Positions 1 to 8,695 of a DNA stretch of 64,000 nt are shown piece after piece. Position 1 is the first letter of the stretch. Each line of letters opens with the position of its first letter. The stretch spans positions 1 through 64,000 of the forward strand of contig WQZX01000003.1 in assembly GCA_009780515.1 (NCBI GenBank), written 5' to 3'. Both the position numbers and the translations under genes were made by a program. The DNA comes from Nocardioidaceae bacterium (GTDB lineage: Bacteria > Actinomycetota > Actinomycetes > Propionibacteriales > Nocardioidaceae). The notes under the pieces are model-generated. The model was given only the letters and a program-made list of their open reading frames with translations. It ran no database searches and had not been told where the DNA came from.

Positions 1-53
1 CGGACCGCTTTGCGGCAGCGTAGGTTCCGGATTACCTCATCTCGGGAGGCTCC

Positions 54-617
54 ATGCGCTCACTGCTCGCGTCGATCCTCGTGGCCGGCCTGCTCCTGGC
101 CACCGGCTGCTCCCACGGCGGCGCCCCGCCCGCGGTCGCCGACCCCACTCGTACGCCGACCACCTCGCCGCCTATCGGGACCGGCCCCGTCGCCCCCGCC
201 CTGCCCGCCGTGGCGAGGAGGCCGACCAAGGCCGGTGCCATCGCGTTCGCGAAGTACTACTGGGCGGTCGTGGACTACGCCCAGAAGACCGGCGACACCC
301 ACCTCCTGCGCAGGATCGCCAACAAGACCTGCCGCGCCTGCGACGGCGGAGCCGACTGGATCGACAAGATCCACAAACGTGGCGGGATCATCCATGGCGG
401 CTCACACACCGTCCGGTCGGCCGACGCACAGTCTGCGCCGACCAGCGCCGTCAAAGGCTCGGCCTTCGTCGTGTCGCTGACCGTTGAGTCCGCGCCGGAC
501 CGGGTCACGGGCGCTGGCAATCTCAACAGCCGCGACCGCGGCGGCCCAGAGTCGCTGCTGATGACGGTGCAGTGGTTCAGCACATGGGAGATCAACTCGT
601 GGCTGCGACCCGGCTGA
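54..617 (+). CDS. DUF6318-like exported lipoprotein
   Basis: This encodes a predicted lipoprotein of 187 aa. Residues 1-18 form a signal peptide ending in the lipobox LATGC, with Cys19 as the lipidated residue. A Pro/Thr-rich linker follows to about residue 62. The globular part holds an aromatic KYYWAVVDYAQKTGD stretch (about 67-81) and a CRAC Cys pair soon after, a layout I associate with the actinobacterial DUF6318 family, whose function is unknown. The ATG is preceded by a good ribosome binding site (GGGAGG, 44-49). The 3' end overlaps the next gene, so the two are probably translationally coupled. The family assignment is from memory of the motif pattern, not from a search. Confidence 0.75.
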   Translation: MRSLLASILVAGLLLATGCSHGGAPPAVADPTRTPTTSPPIGTGPVAPALPAVARRPTKAGAIAFAKYYWAVVDYAQKTGDTHLLRRIANKTCRACDGGADWIDKIHKRGGIIHGGSHTVRSADAQSAPTSAVKGSAFVVSLTVESAPDRVTGAGNLNSRDRGGPESLLMTVQWFSTWEINSWLRPG

Positions 618-1390
618 TCGTCCTTATTGCGGCCATCCTGCTGGTCGGCACAGCGGGACCCGCGCTCGCGGACCGGCCAAGCGTGGGGAGCAACACCAAC
701 AACTTCGTCGCGCACGGAAGCACAAGCGCCCAGGGTGGTGGAGCGCAGCAGGGGCCATCCCGCGGAGCCTCGCCGACGACCGCCATCCACACCACGAGTT
801 ACTCACCGTGCACAGTCTCGATCTGCGCGAACGTCAATTGCCCGCCGGGCTCACATCCGCTCCTGGCCACGAACTCCACCAGGGGAGTCGCCGTGGTGAC
901 CGGAGGCATCGTCTGCTCTGCAACTAGCGGCGGCATCACGAACACCATGGTCACCCGGGCCTTTCGACAGGTCGGCGTACCAACCCCGAGCCTGCACATC
1001 CAACCCGTGCACCACACCACCCTGGTCAACCTCAAGACCGACTTCTATGCCACCGGCACCAAGGCCTTCACCAAGACCGTCACCCTCCTCGGCCACCACG
1101 TCACCCTGCGCATCCACACCGACCACTTCACCTTCACCTTCGGCGACGGCCACACCCTGACCACCACCGAGCCCGGCAGCCCCTACCCCCGACTGACCGA
1201 CACCCACACCTACCTGCGCAAGGGCCGGGTCCGCGTCCACCTCGCCACCACCTGGGCAGCGACCTACCGCATCGACCGCGGCACCTGGCACACCGTGACC
1301 GGCACCATCACCACGACCACCCCCGACCAACCACTCCGCATCACCACCGCCACCCCGGTCCTGACCAACCCGGGCAACGGCGACGGATAG
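599..1390 (+). CDS. Secreted PKD-domain protein
   Basis: This is a secreted protein of about 263 aa. I chose the GTG at 599 because GGGAG lies 9 nt upstream and the product then starts directly with a clean signal peptide (hydrophobic stretch, then ALA-D cleavage at about residue 25). Longer starts at 572 and 584 lack a ribosome binding site. The C-terminal half is Thr/His-rich and has a PKD-like core, with FGDG near residue 180 and THTY near 203, the typical Ig-like beta-sandwich signature of cell-surface adhesive modules. The gene overlaps the upstream lipoprotein gene by 19 bp. The pair probably acts together outside the membrane; the actual role is unknown. Confidence 0.7.
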   Translation: MAATRLIVLIAAILLVGTAGPALADRPSVGSNTNNFVAHGSTSAQGGGAQQGPSRGASPTTAIHTTSYSPCTVSICANVNCPPGSHPLLATNSTRGVAVVTGGIVCSATSGGITNTMVTRAFRQVGVPTPSLHIQPVHHTTLVNLKTDFYATGTKAFTKTVTLLGHHVTLRIHTDHFTFTFGDGHTLTTTEPGSPYPRLTDTHTYLRKGRVRVHLATTWAATYRIDRGTWHTVTGTITTTTPDQPLRITTATPVLTNPGNGDG

Positions 1391-1481
1391 CGGCGGAGAA
1401 AGAAGTCCGACCGGCTGCAACCGGACGGCGGTCCGGTGCGTCTTCCCGGGTGACGCCCAACCCAGACACCCGGAGGAACCC

Positions 1482-2138
1482 ATGTCGCGCACTGCCCGTA
1501 CCCACCGCAACCTCGGCCTGGTCGCCGCCGGGATCCTGTCCGCAGCCGTGCCTCTGACCGCGGTCGCACAGCTCGCCCCGGCCCACGCTGCCCCTGCGAC
1601 GCGCACCCGCCACGTCGTCGTGCGGCCCGTCAAGGCCAACGGGCACGCCGCGTCCGGCTACTCGGTCTACCGGGAGCGCGGGTCGCTCGACTGCGGCGAC
1701 CAGTCGCCCTCGTCGGTCTCGGCGGGTGTGGACACCTGCTACCCGAGCGCGGCGTACGCGCCGTCGTGCTGGAAGGCCACGATGCACACCGCCCTCTGCC
1801 TTCGCGACGCGGACGACAACGAGCTGGTGCGGATGAGGTACGCCGGAAGGTTCGTCACCCACCACGTGCTGCCGGCAGCGAAGCGCATGCCACAGAGCCT
1901 CACCCTGGCCGACGGCGAGACCTGCACGATCCGCGTGGGCGGCGCGTGGGGAGAGGCTCCGGGCCACCCGCGGTGGGTCGGCTTCTACTCCTGCACGCAC
2001 GGCTCGCTCTACGGCGCCCCCGACAGCGGCGGCATCGACCGCAGCCAGCCGGTCTGGCACGTGCACGAGCTCATCGGCGACGACAGCATCGTGACCCGCC
2101 ACGTCACCACCGCGACGTACGTCGGAACGGCGGGCTGA
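1482..2138 (+). CDS. Secreted protein of unknown function
   Basis: I do not recognise this 218-aa protein. It has a twin-Arg-poor Sec-type signal peptide (positively charged start, hydrophobic residues about 12-30, AHA-AP cleavage near 36-38). The mature part is rich in Tyr, Cys and His, with Cys residues in pairs (LDCGD, DTCYP, SCWKA, ETCTI, YSCTH) that probably form disulfides. The start ATG follows GGAGGAACCC. It stands alone between the PKD gene and the MOSC gene, on the same strand. It could be a small secreted binding protein; nothing in the sequence points to catalysis. Confidence 0.6.
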   Translation: MSRTARTHRNLGLVAAGILSAAVPLTAVAQLAPAHAAPATRTRHVVVRPVKANGHAASGYSVYRERGSLDCGDQSPSSVSAGVDTCYPSAAYAPSCWKATMHTALCLRDADDNELVRMRYAGRFVTHHVLPAAKRMPQSLTLADGETCTIRVGGAWGEAPGHPRWVGFYSCTHGSLYGAPDSGGIDRSQPVWHVHELIGDDSIVTRHVTTATYVGTAG

Positions 2139-2158
2139 TCCGGTGCGATGATCTGCGC

Positions 2159-2836
2159 ATGGCGCGGATCTGCTCGGTCAACGTGGGACAGCCCGTCGAG
2201 GTCGACTTCGCGGGCACGGTCGGCAGGACCTCCATCGACAAGCGGCCCGTCGACGGCCCGGTGGAGGTCCTGCCGCTCGGCCTGGCCGGTGACTCGGTGT
2301 CGGACACGGACTACCACGGCGGCCGTGACCAGGCGGTCTACGCCTATGCCCGCGAGGACCTCGACTTCTGGGTCGAGCAGCTGCAGCAGCCCATCCCGCC
2401 GGGCCAGTTCGGCGAGAACCTGACGACCGAGGGCATCGGCCTCAACGCCGCCGTCGTCGGCACCCGGCTCAGGATCGGCACCACCCTGCTCGAGGTCTGC
2501 TCGGTCCGCACGCCCTGCAACACGTTCAAGGGCTGGCAGGGCGCGAGCGGCTTCGACGACACGCGCTGGGTGAGGCGGTTCATGCAGGCCAGACGCCCCG
2601 GGCCCTACCTCCGGGTCCTCGAGCCGGGCGTCCTCCAGGCGGGTGACGAGATCCACGTCGTCGCCGTTCCGGACCACGGCATCACCGTCGTCGACCTCTT
2701 CGTCGCGATGAACCTCGACCGCTCCAGGCTGCCGTCGCTGCAGGCGATCGACGACCTCGCCGCCGAGCCCGCCCGCAGGCTCGCGGCGCGTCTCGGATCG
2801 CTACCGGCCGGTACGTCGACGTACCCGGTGCTCTAG
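2159..2836 (+). CDS. MOSC domain protein, YiiM-like
   Basis: This 225-aa protein has the MOSC (molybdenum cofactor sulfurase C-terminal) fold. Recognisable pieces are the N-terminal SVNVG, the DYHGGRDQAVYAYAREDLDFW block, GQFGENLTTEG, and the conserved Cys in LEVCSVRTPCNTF (about residues 109-121). YiiM-type MOSC proteins reduce N-hydroxylated compounds with a Mo cofactor whose sulfur sits at the conserved Cys. The ATG at 2159 has no ribosome binding site but a GATGAT hexamer ends 6 nt upstream, so the message may be leaderless. It is followed after 9 bp by the acyl-CoA ligase gene. The family call is firm; the substrate is unknown. Confidence 0.85.
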   Translation: MARICSVNVGQPVEVDFAGTVGRTSIDKRPVDGPVEVLPLGLAGDSVSDTDYHGGRDQAVYAYAREDLDFWVEQLQQPIPPGQFGENLTTEGIGLNAAVVGTRLRIGTTLLEVCSVRTPCNTFKGWQGASGFDDTRWVRRFMQARRPGPYLRVLEPGVLQAGDEIHVVAVPDHGITVVDLFVAMNLDRSRLPSLQAIDDLAAEPARRLAARLGSLPAGTSTYPVL

Positions 2837-2839
2837 GTT
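2834..2839 (+). promoter_or_regulatory. Likely -10 box (TAGGTT), leaderless start
   Basis: TAGGTT fits the actinobacterial TANNNT -10 hexamer and ends 6 nt before the ATG at 2846, overlapping the stop of the MOSC gene. Transcription would begin at or next to the start codon. Confidence 0.45.
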
Positions 2840-2845
2840 TTGCCC

Positions 2846-4675
2846 ATGGCCGTCAACTACGACACCACCTTCGTCGACCGGATGCCGCAGAACTGCGCGG
2901 TGCAGTTCCTCGACCGAGTCGAGATGAACCCGTCCGCCGAGGCGTTCAGGTTCCCCGGCGCTGAGGGCGAGGAGTGGCAGTCGCGCACCTGGCGCCAGAC
3001 CGGTGACGAGGTACGCCGCCTGGCGGCCGGCCTGCTCGCGCTCGGCCTGGACGCCGAGCAGCGCGTCGGCATCGCGTCGGGCACCAACTACGAGTGGATC
3101 CTCGCGGACCTCGCGATCATGTGCGCCGGCGGTGCCACGACGACGGTCTACCCGTCGACGGGTGGGCCGGACACGGCGTACATCCTGGGCGACTCCGAGA
3201 GCCGCTACGTCTTCGCCGAGGACGAGAGCCAGCTGGTCAAGCTGCGCGACCACCGCGCCGAGCTGCCGGCGATCGAGAAGGTCGTCGTGTTCGACGCCGC
3301 GGCCGCCGACGGCGACTGGGCGATCAGCCTCGAGGACCTCGCCAAGCTCGGCGACGAGCTGCTGGCCGCCACGCCGGACGCGGTCGACGAGCACGCGAAG
3401 GCGATCCGCTCCGACCAGCTCTCGACGCTGATCTACACCTCCGGCACCACCGGCAAGCCCAAGGGCGTCCGCACCCTCCACCGTGCCTGGGTGTTCGAGG
3501 GCGAGGCCATCAAGGCGCAGGACATCCTCCACGAGGACGACCTGGAGTTCCGCTGGCTGCCGCTGGCCCACGCGTTCGGCAAGGTGCTGCTCTCCGCGCA
3601 GATGGCCTGCGGCTTCGCGGCCGCGATCGACGGCCGCGTCGACAAGATCGTCGACAACCTGGCCATCGTGAAGCCGACCTTCATGGGCGCCGCGCCGCGC
3701 ATCTTCGAGAAGGCCTACGCCCGCATCATCACGATGCAGCAGGCCGAGGGCGGGCTGAAGGAGAAGATCTTCGAGCGCGCCTTCGCCGTCGGCATCAAGT
3801 ACGACAAGGCCGTCCGCGCGGGCAGCGTCTCGCCGCTGCTCAAGCTCGAGCGCGGACTCTTCGACAGGCTCGTCTTCAGCAAGGTGCGCGAGCGCTTCGG
3901 TGGGCGGGTCCGGTTCTTCATCTCCGGCTCGGCCGCCCTCAACGCCGAGATCGCGGAGTGGTTCCACGCCGCCGGCATCCTCATCCTCGAGGGCTACGGC
4001 ATGACCGAGAACGCTGCCGGGGCCTGCGTGAACCACCCCGACGACTACAAGATGGGCACCGTCGGTCCGGCCATCCCCGGCACCGAGGTCCGCATCGGCG
4101 AGAACGGCGAGGTCCAGCTCCGCGGCCCGCACATCATGGCCGGCTACCACAACCTCCCCGAGGCGAGCGCCGAGGCGTTCACCGAGGACGGCTGGCTGCG
4201 CACCGGCGACAAGGGCGAGCTGGACTCCGAGGGCTTCCTGCGGATCACCGGTCGGATCAAGGAGCTGTTCAAGACCTCCGGCGGCAAGTACATCGCCCCG
4301 CCGGCGATCGAGGCCAAGTTCAAGGCGATCTGCCCCTACGTCAGCCAGTTCATGGTCTTCGGCGCCGAGCGCAACTTCGTCTCGGCCCTGATCACGCTCG
4401 ACCCCGACGCGATCGGCGACTGGGCGAAGGAGCACGGCCTGGCGAGTGCGTCGTACACCGACCTCGCGCGCAACCCGAAGGTCAACGAGATGATCGGCGA
4501 GTACGTCGACGAGCTCAACGCCCAGCTCAACCGCTGGGAGACCATCAAGAAGTGGGAGCTCCTCGACCACGACCTGACCATCGAGTCGGGCGAGCTCACC
4601 CCGTCGCTGAAGGTCAAGCGCGCGGTCGTCGAGAACAACAACAGGCAGCTGATCGACGGCTTCTACGGGGGCTGA
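2846..4675 (+). CDS. Long-chain fatty acid-CoA ligase (AMP-forming)
   Basis: This 609-aa adenylating enzyme activates long-chain fatty acids to acyl-CoA with ATP. The AMP-binding P-loop YTSGTTGKPKG lies at about residues 195-205, the adenine-binding GYGMTEN motif near 381, and TGD in LRTGDKGE near 452. The GRIKELFKTSGGKYIAP segment carries the hinge and the C-terminal catalytic Lys region. The length and these motifs match the FadD15/FAA1-type bacterial ligases. I chose the ATG at 2846 over the TTG at 2840 because of the preceding TAGGTT box. It may supply acyl-CoA to the acyltransferase cluster about 1.3 kb downstream, but this link is an inference from proximity. Confidence 0.9.
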   Translation: MAVNYDTTFVDRMPQNCAVQFLDRVEMNPSAEAFRFPGAEGEEWQSRTWRQTGDEVRRLAAGLLALGLDAEQRVGIASGTNYEWILADLAIMCAGGATTTVYPSTGGPDTAYILGDSESRYVFAEDESQLVKLRDHRAELPAIEKVVVFDAAAADGDWAISLEDLAKLGDELLAATPDAVDEHAKAIRSDQLSTLIYTSGTTGKPKGVRTLHRAWVFEGEAIKAQDILHEDDLEFRWLPLAHAFGKVLLSAQMACGFAAAIDGRVDKIVDNLAIVKPTFMGAAPRIFEKAYARIITMQQAEGGLKEKIFERAFAVGIKYDKAVRAGSVSPLLKLERGLFDRLVFSKVRERFGGRVRFFISGSAALNAEIAEWFHAAGILILEGYGMTENAAGACVNHPDDYKMGTVGPAIPGTEVRIGENGEVQLRGPHIMAGYHNLPEASAEAFTEDGWLRTGDKGELDSEGFLRITGRIKELFKTSGGKYIAPPAIEAKFKAICPYVSQFMVFGAERNFVSALITLDPDAIGDWAKEHGLASASYTDLARNPKVNEMIGEYVDELNAQLNRWETIKKWELLDHDLTIESGELTPSLKVKRAVVENNNRQLIDGFYGG

Positions 4676-4737
4676 TCGGGCCGCTGCAGGAGTCGCCTCG
4701 GGCGAGTGGCGTGTGCGGCCCGTGGGACACTTGAGAC

Positions 4738-5949
4738 GTGCCGTCCGTGCTGCCCGAGGGTGACCCTGTCCCGCAGGACGGCACCCTCCCGACAGCCGCG
4801 CTGAGCGAGGTCGGCGATCGGCCGTTCGGGCTCTACGTCCACGTGCCGTTCTGCACGGTCCGCTGCGGCTACTGCGACTTCAACACCTACACCGCCGAGG
4901 AGCTCGGCGAGGGCGTCACCCGCAGGACGTACGCCGAGCAGGCGGTCGCCGAGGTCCGGCTGGCCCGCCGGGTGCTCGGTGAGCGCGACCTGCCGGTCCG
5001 CACGATCTTCTTCGGCGGCGGCACACCCACCCTGCTGACCCCCGACGAGCTCGGCGCGGTCCTCGGCGCGATCCGTGACGAGTTCGGGCTGGCCGCCGAC
5101 GCCGAGGTGACGACCGAGGCGAACCCCGACTCGGTCGACCTCGGCTACCTCGAGCGCCTGCGCGCGGCGGGCTTCAACCGGATCTCCTTCGGCATGCAGA
5201 GCGCCGTGCCCGACGTCCTCGCGACCCTCGACCGCACCCACGACCCGGCCCGCGTGCCCGACGTCGTCGCGGCGGCCCGGGCGGCCGGCTTCGACCAGCT
5301 CAGCCTCGACATGATCTACGGCACCCCGGGGGAGTCCCTCGCCGACTGGCGCACCAGCCTGGAGAGCGCGCTGGCGTGCGAGCCCGACCACCTGTCGGCG
5401 TACTCGCTGATCGTGGAGGACGGCACCGCCCTCGCGCGGCGGGTCAGGCGGGGCGAGCTGCCGATGCCCGACGAGGACGACCTGGCCGACAAGTACCTCC
5501 TCGCCGAGGAGAGCCTGACGGCGGCGGGCCTCGGCTGGTACGAGGTCTCCAACTGGGCTCGCCCGGGCGCCGAGTGCCGCCACAACCTCGCCTACTGGCG
5601 CGGCGACGACTGGTGGGGCGTCGGGCCCGGCGCGCACAGCCACGTCGGCGGAGTGCGCTGGTGGAACGTCAAGCACCCCGCGGCGTACGCCGCCCGGCTG
5701 GCCGAGCACGTCAGTCCCGCCCACGCCCGCGAGGTGTTGGACGGCGATACCCGCCGGGTGGAGCGGGTGCTGCTGGAGGTCCGCCTGCGCGAGGGTCTGC
5801 CCGTCGCCGTGCTGGACGACGGCGGCCGAGCCGCGGTCGCCGACCTCGTGGCCGACGGCCTGCTCGAGCCCGACACCGCGGAGCGGCTCGTCCTCACCAC
5901 CCGGGGCCGGCTCCTCGCCGACGCGGTGGTCCGCGACCTGCTGGCCTGA
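4738..5949 (+). CDS. hemW: Radical SAM heme chaperone HemW
   Basis: This 403-aa radical SAM protein matches HemW, formerly called oxygen-independent coproporphyrinogen oxidase-like. The cluster motif CTVRCGYC is at about residues 39-46, preceded by YVHVPF, the typical HemW context. FFGGGTPTLL and the later ISFGMQS and HNLAYW blocks also fit. HemW binds heme and hands it to target proteins rather than making it. It lacks the extra N-terminal Cys features of true HemN. The GTG start at 4738 has no good ribosome binding site and may be leaderless. In mycobacteria hemW also lies close upstream of hrcA, so this is part of the conserved backbone. Confidence 0.9.
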   Translation: MPSVLPEGDPVPQDGTLPTAALSEVGDRPFGLYVHVPFCTVRCGYCDFNTYTAEELGEGVTRRTYAEQAVAEVRLARRVLGERDLPVRTIFFGGGTPTLLTPDELGAVLGAIRDEFGLAADAEVTTEANPDSVDLGYLERLRAAGFNRISFGMQSAVPDVLATLDRTHDPARVPDVVAAARAAGFDQLSLDMIYGTPGESLADWRTSLESALACEPDHLSAYSLIVEDGTALARRVRRGELPMPDEDDLADKYLLAEESLTAAGLGWYEVSNWARPGAECRHNLAYWRGDDWWGVGPGAHSHVGGVRWWNVKHPAAYAARLAEHVSPAHAREVLDGDTRRVERVLLEVRLREGLPVAVLDDGGRAAVADLVADGLLEPDTAERLVLTTRGRLLADAVVRDLLA

Positions 5950-5964
5950 GCACCCGCAGCCGAC

Positions 5965-7335
5965 TCACCAGAAGCCCGGCGTCAGCCCCCACCGCTCGTA
6001 GACGCTCGCCACGATCTCGCGCAGGTGGTCGGTGTCGCGGACGTGGTCGGGGTCGCTGGAGGTGACCCCGAGGGTGCAGGTGGCGCCGCACTCGGTCCAC
6101 CAGCCCGAGACACCGCCGCGCATGCGCCGGAGCATCCCGCGGGTCGTGCCGTGGGCGAGGACCCGGAACGCCAGCGAGCGGGCCGGGACGCCGGTCGGTG
6201 CGGACATCTCGGGGCCGGTCCGGCCGAGGTTCGAGGCGATCACCAGGGGAGAGGCGATCGAGCCGGCGAGGCGGCGTACGAGCGCGTCGGGAAGCATCTG
6301 GGCGAGGGGCTCGATGGAGGCCATCGGGTCGACGTACGAGCCGTCGTTGAGCGAGGTGAAGGCCACCTTGGACCGCTCGCGGATGTGCGCGAGGTCGGTG
6401 ACCACGCCGACGCCGTCGCGCACCGTGGTCTCGACCGTGACGGGCACCGCGCGGGTGGCGTTCGAGCGGAGGTCGTCCTCGCCGCGCACGCTGACCGGCA
6501 CCGACAGCCGTACCGGCTCGCCCGCCCGCGCCCGGCCGGTCGCGAGGAGGACCTCGACCAGCACGGCAGCGAGCAGGCCGTTGCCCGTGCCGCCGGCGGC
6601 CCGCGCGGCCTCGTGCCACTCCTCGGCCGACGACTCGACGACCACCGTCGGCGCTGCGACCGGCTCGTCGTCGTCCGGGGCCGGGGCCGGCGGGGGCGTG
6701 TCGGCGGACCGCTGTCCCGCGACGGGCGCGGGCTTGCGGCGCTGCCCCGCGGCGAGCGCCCGTACGGCGGCGACGGTCTGCCCCCACGCGTCGCGTACGT
6801 CGTCGCTCCACCGGACCTGCTGGGCGGCCGGGTCGTCCACGGGGAGGCGCGGGAGTCGCTGCCGGCGTACCGCCGCGCTCAGGGCGAGGGTCCGGATGCC
6901 GCCGTCGCAGACGACGTGGGAGTCCTGCCAGGACAGCACGGTGCCGCCGTCGACCGTCCACGCGACGTCCATCCGCCAGATCGGACCGCGCTCGGGGTCG
7001 AGGTCGGTCGTCGCGGCGCAGCGGTCCAGCCACGGCATGACCTCGTGCTCGGCGAGCGGCTCGGCGTGAACGCCCAGCGGCGCCCGCGCCGACGACCGGA
7101 CCCAGCGCGCCCGCGCGCCCGGGATCCACGTCCGCAGCACGCGCCGGGCGAGCGGCCCGCGGGCGAGCTCGGCCCACAGGGCCTCGACGTCCTCGAGCGC
7201 GAGCCGCTCGTCGAAGCGCCAGACGCCCTGTGACTGCATCGGCACCCCCAGCGCGGTCCGGGACCGCAGGAAGAGGTCGTCGTCGAAGGACAGCCGGTTC
7301 GTCGGCTTCGGTACGGCGAGGGCCGGACGGCTCAT
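5965..7335 (-). CDS. Condensation/WS-DGAT-fold acyltransferase (paralogue 1)
   Basis: This 456-aa protein belongs to the CoA-dependent acyltransferase/condensation fold. The N-terminus (NRLSFDDDLFLRS) resembles wax ester synthase/DGAT proteins. The active-site motif is SHVVCDG, with the presumed general base His140 and structural Asp144-Gly145; the first His of the usual HHxxxDG is Ser. It is paralogous to the protein at 8696-10036: both carry PGARxRW near residues 72-78 and end in the same WGLTPxxW tail. The ATG follows CAGGAGATCCG. It is transcribed divergently from the glycosyltransferase gene. It probably esterifies a hydroxyl group with an acyl-CoA; substrate unknown. Confidence 0.7.
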   Translation of the reverse strand: MSRPALAVPKPTNRLSFDDDLFLRSRTALGVPMQSQGVWRFDERLALEDVEALWAELARGPLARRVLRTWIPGARARWVRSSARAPLGVHAEPLAEHEVMPWLDRCAATTDLDPERGPIWRMDVAWTVDGGTVLSWQDSHVVCDGGIRTLALSAAVRRQRLPRLPVDDPAAQQVRWSDDVRDAWGQTVAAVRALAAGQRRKPAPVAGQRSADTPPPAPAPDDDEPVAAPTVVVESSAEEWHEAARAAGGTGNGLLAAVLVEVLLATGRARAGEPVRLSVPVSVRGEDDLRSNATRAVPVTVETTVRDGVGVVTDLAHIRERSKVAFTSLNDGSYVDPMASIEPLAQMLPDALVRRLAGSIASPLVIASNLGRTGPEMSAPTGVPARSLAFRVLAHGTTRGMLRRMRGGVSGWWTECGATCTLGVTSSDPDHVRDTDHLREIVASVYERWGLTPGFW

Positions 7336-7385
7336 CGGATCTCCTGCGGGGCTATCGTGAATCGGGTGACCGGAATCGGACGCCG

Positions 7386-8678
7386 ATGAGACGACGGACG
7401 TATCTGTTCGCCCTCGTCGGCAGCCGCGGTGACGTTCAGCCGGCGCTGCCGGTGGCTCTCGAGCTGCGCCGTCGCGGTCATCGGGTGACCACGGCCGTCG
7501 CGCCGAACCTGGTTCCGATGGCGCGCAGGCTCGGCCTCGACCCGGTGCCGGTCGGCGTCGACAGCTCGGCGCTTCTCGAGTCCGAGCTCGTCCGCGAGGA
7601 GCTTCGCGCTCGCGACCCGCGTCGTCGGCTGCGCGCGCTGCGTCAGGTCTCCACGCACGGCTGGGACCAGCTGCGCACCGGTCTCCAGGAGATCCTCGAC
7701 CAGGGCGACCCGGCCGACGTGATCGTCACCGGGCTGCTCGGCCAGGAGGTCGGATCGGCGCTGGCCGAGCGGCACGGCACCACGCTCGCGACGCTGCACT
7801 ACTGCCCGGTGCGCGGCAACCGGAGCGTCTCGCCGGTTCCGGGTCTCGGCTCCGGCGTACGGCTGGCGCTGGCGTGGCGCGCGGCCGAGCACGCCCGCTG
7901 GATGCTGACCCGCGCGGAGGAGAACCGGCAGCGTGCCGCGATCGGCGTCACCCCGGCCGTCGTCGACCTCCAGCGGCGGCTCGATGCGAGCGGCGTGGTC
8001 GAGATCCAGGCCTACGACCCGCTGCTCGTGCCCGACCTGGCCGCGGAGTGGGGCGGTCCGCACCGGCCGTTCACCGGCTACCTCGCGCTGTCGCGCGGGG
8101 ACGCCGCGATGCTCGGCGAGACCGAGCTCGAGCCCGACCTCGAGGCGTGGCTGCAGGCCGGTGACCCGCCGGTCTACGTCGGCTTCGGCAGCATGCCCGT
8201 CCGCGATCCCGACGCCCTGCTCGACGACGTCGAGCGTGCCTGCTCGGCGCTCGGTCTGCGCGCGCTCATCGCCGGTGGCTGGAACGACTTCGGCGACACG
8301 GCCGACGCCGCCGCCGACGCCGTCGAGGGACGCGTCCGGGTGGTGGCGTCGGTCGACCACGCCGCCGTCTTCCCCCGCTGCGCCGCCGTCGTCCACCACG
8401 GAGGCGCCGGTACGACGGCCGCGGGCCTCCGTGCCGGACGTCCGACCGTCATCGGCTGGTACTCCGCCGACCAGCCGGTCTGGGGAGCCCTGGTGCAGCG
8501 CGCCGGCCTCGGCGTCTCGCGCCGCGGCCGCTCCCTGACCGGCGCCGGGCTGACCTCCGCGCTCGAGGCCGCCCTCGCCCCCGACGTACGACGACGCGCG
8601 GCCGATGCCGCCGGCCGGATGATCCCGCCGGAGGTCGCCGTCGCCGCGGCGGTCGACGCGCTGGAGCTCGCCGGCTGA
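7386..8678 (+). CDS. UGT-type glycosyltransferase (GT1/GT28-like)
   Basis: This 430-aa GT-B fold enzyme is similar in layout to the mycobacterial glycopeptidolipid rhamnosyl/glucosyltransferases and macrolide UGTs. The N-terminal acceptor domain starts with FALVGSRGDVQPALPVA. The C-terminal donor-binding domain has VYVGFGSMP (about 263-271) and the HHGGAGTTAAGLRAG loop near residue 337 that binds the NDP-sugar. It probably glycosylates a lipid or small hydrophobic acceptor at the membrane. It lies between two acyltransferase genes on the opposite strand, and three more acyltransferases follow, which suggests that its product is then acylated. No ribosome binding site is evident at the ATG. 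Confidence 0.8.
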   Translation: MRRRTYLFALVGSRGDVQPALPVALELRRRGHRVTTAVAPNLVPMARRLGLDPVPVGVDSSALLESELVREELRARDPRRRLRALRQVSTHGWDQLRTGLQEILDQGDPADVIVTGLLGQEVGSALAERHGTTLATLHYCPVRGNRSVSPVPGLGSGVRLALAWRAAEHARWMLTRAEENRQRAAIGVTPAVVDLQRRLDASGVVEIQAYDPLLVPDLAAEWGGPHRPFTGYLALSRGDAAMLGETELEPDLEAWLQAGDPPVYVGFGSMPVRDPDALLDDVERACSALGLRALIAGGWNDFGDTADAAADAVEGRVRVVASVDHAAVFPRCAAVVHHGGAGTTAAGLRAGRPTVIGWYSADQPVWGALVQRAGLGVSRRGRSLTGAGLTSALEAALAPDVRRRAADAAGRMIPPEVAVAAAVDALELAG

Positions 8679-8695
8679 GCCGGCCGGGTGGATCG

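Noticed and set aside
2801..4570. 589-codon open frame on the minus strand opposite the acyl-CoA ligase
   Set aside because: It is fully antisense to a gene with intact motifs and its product is Val/Leu/Arg/Asp-biased, the typical shadow of a high-GC gene.
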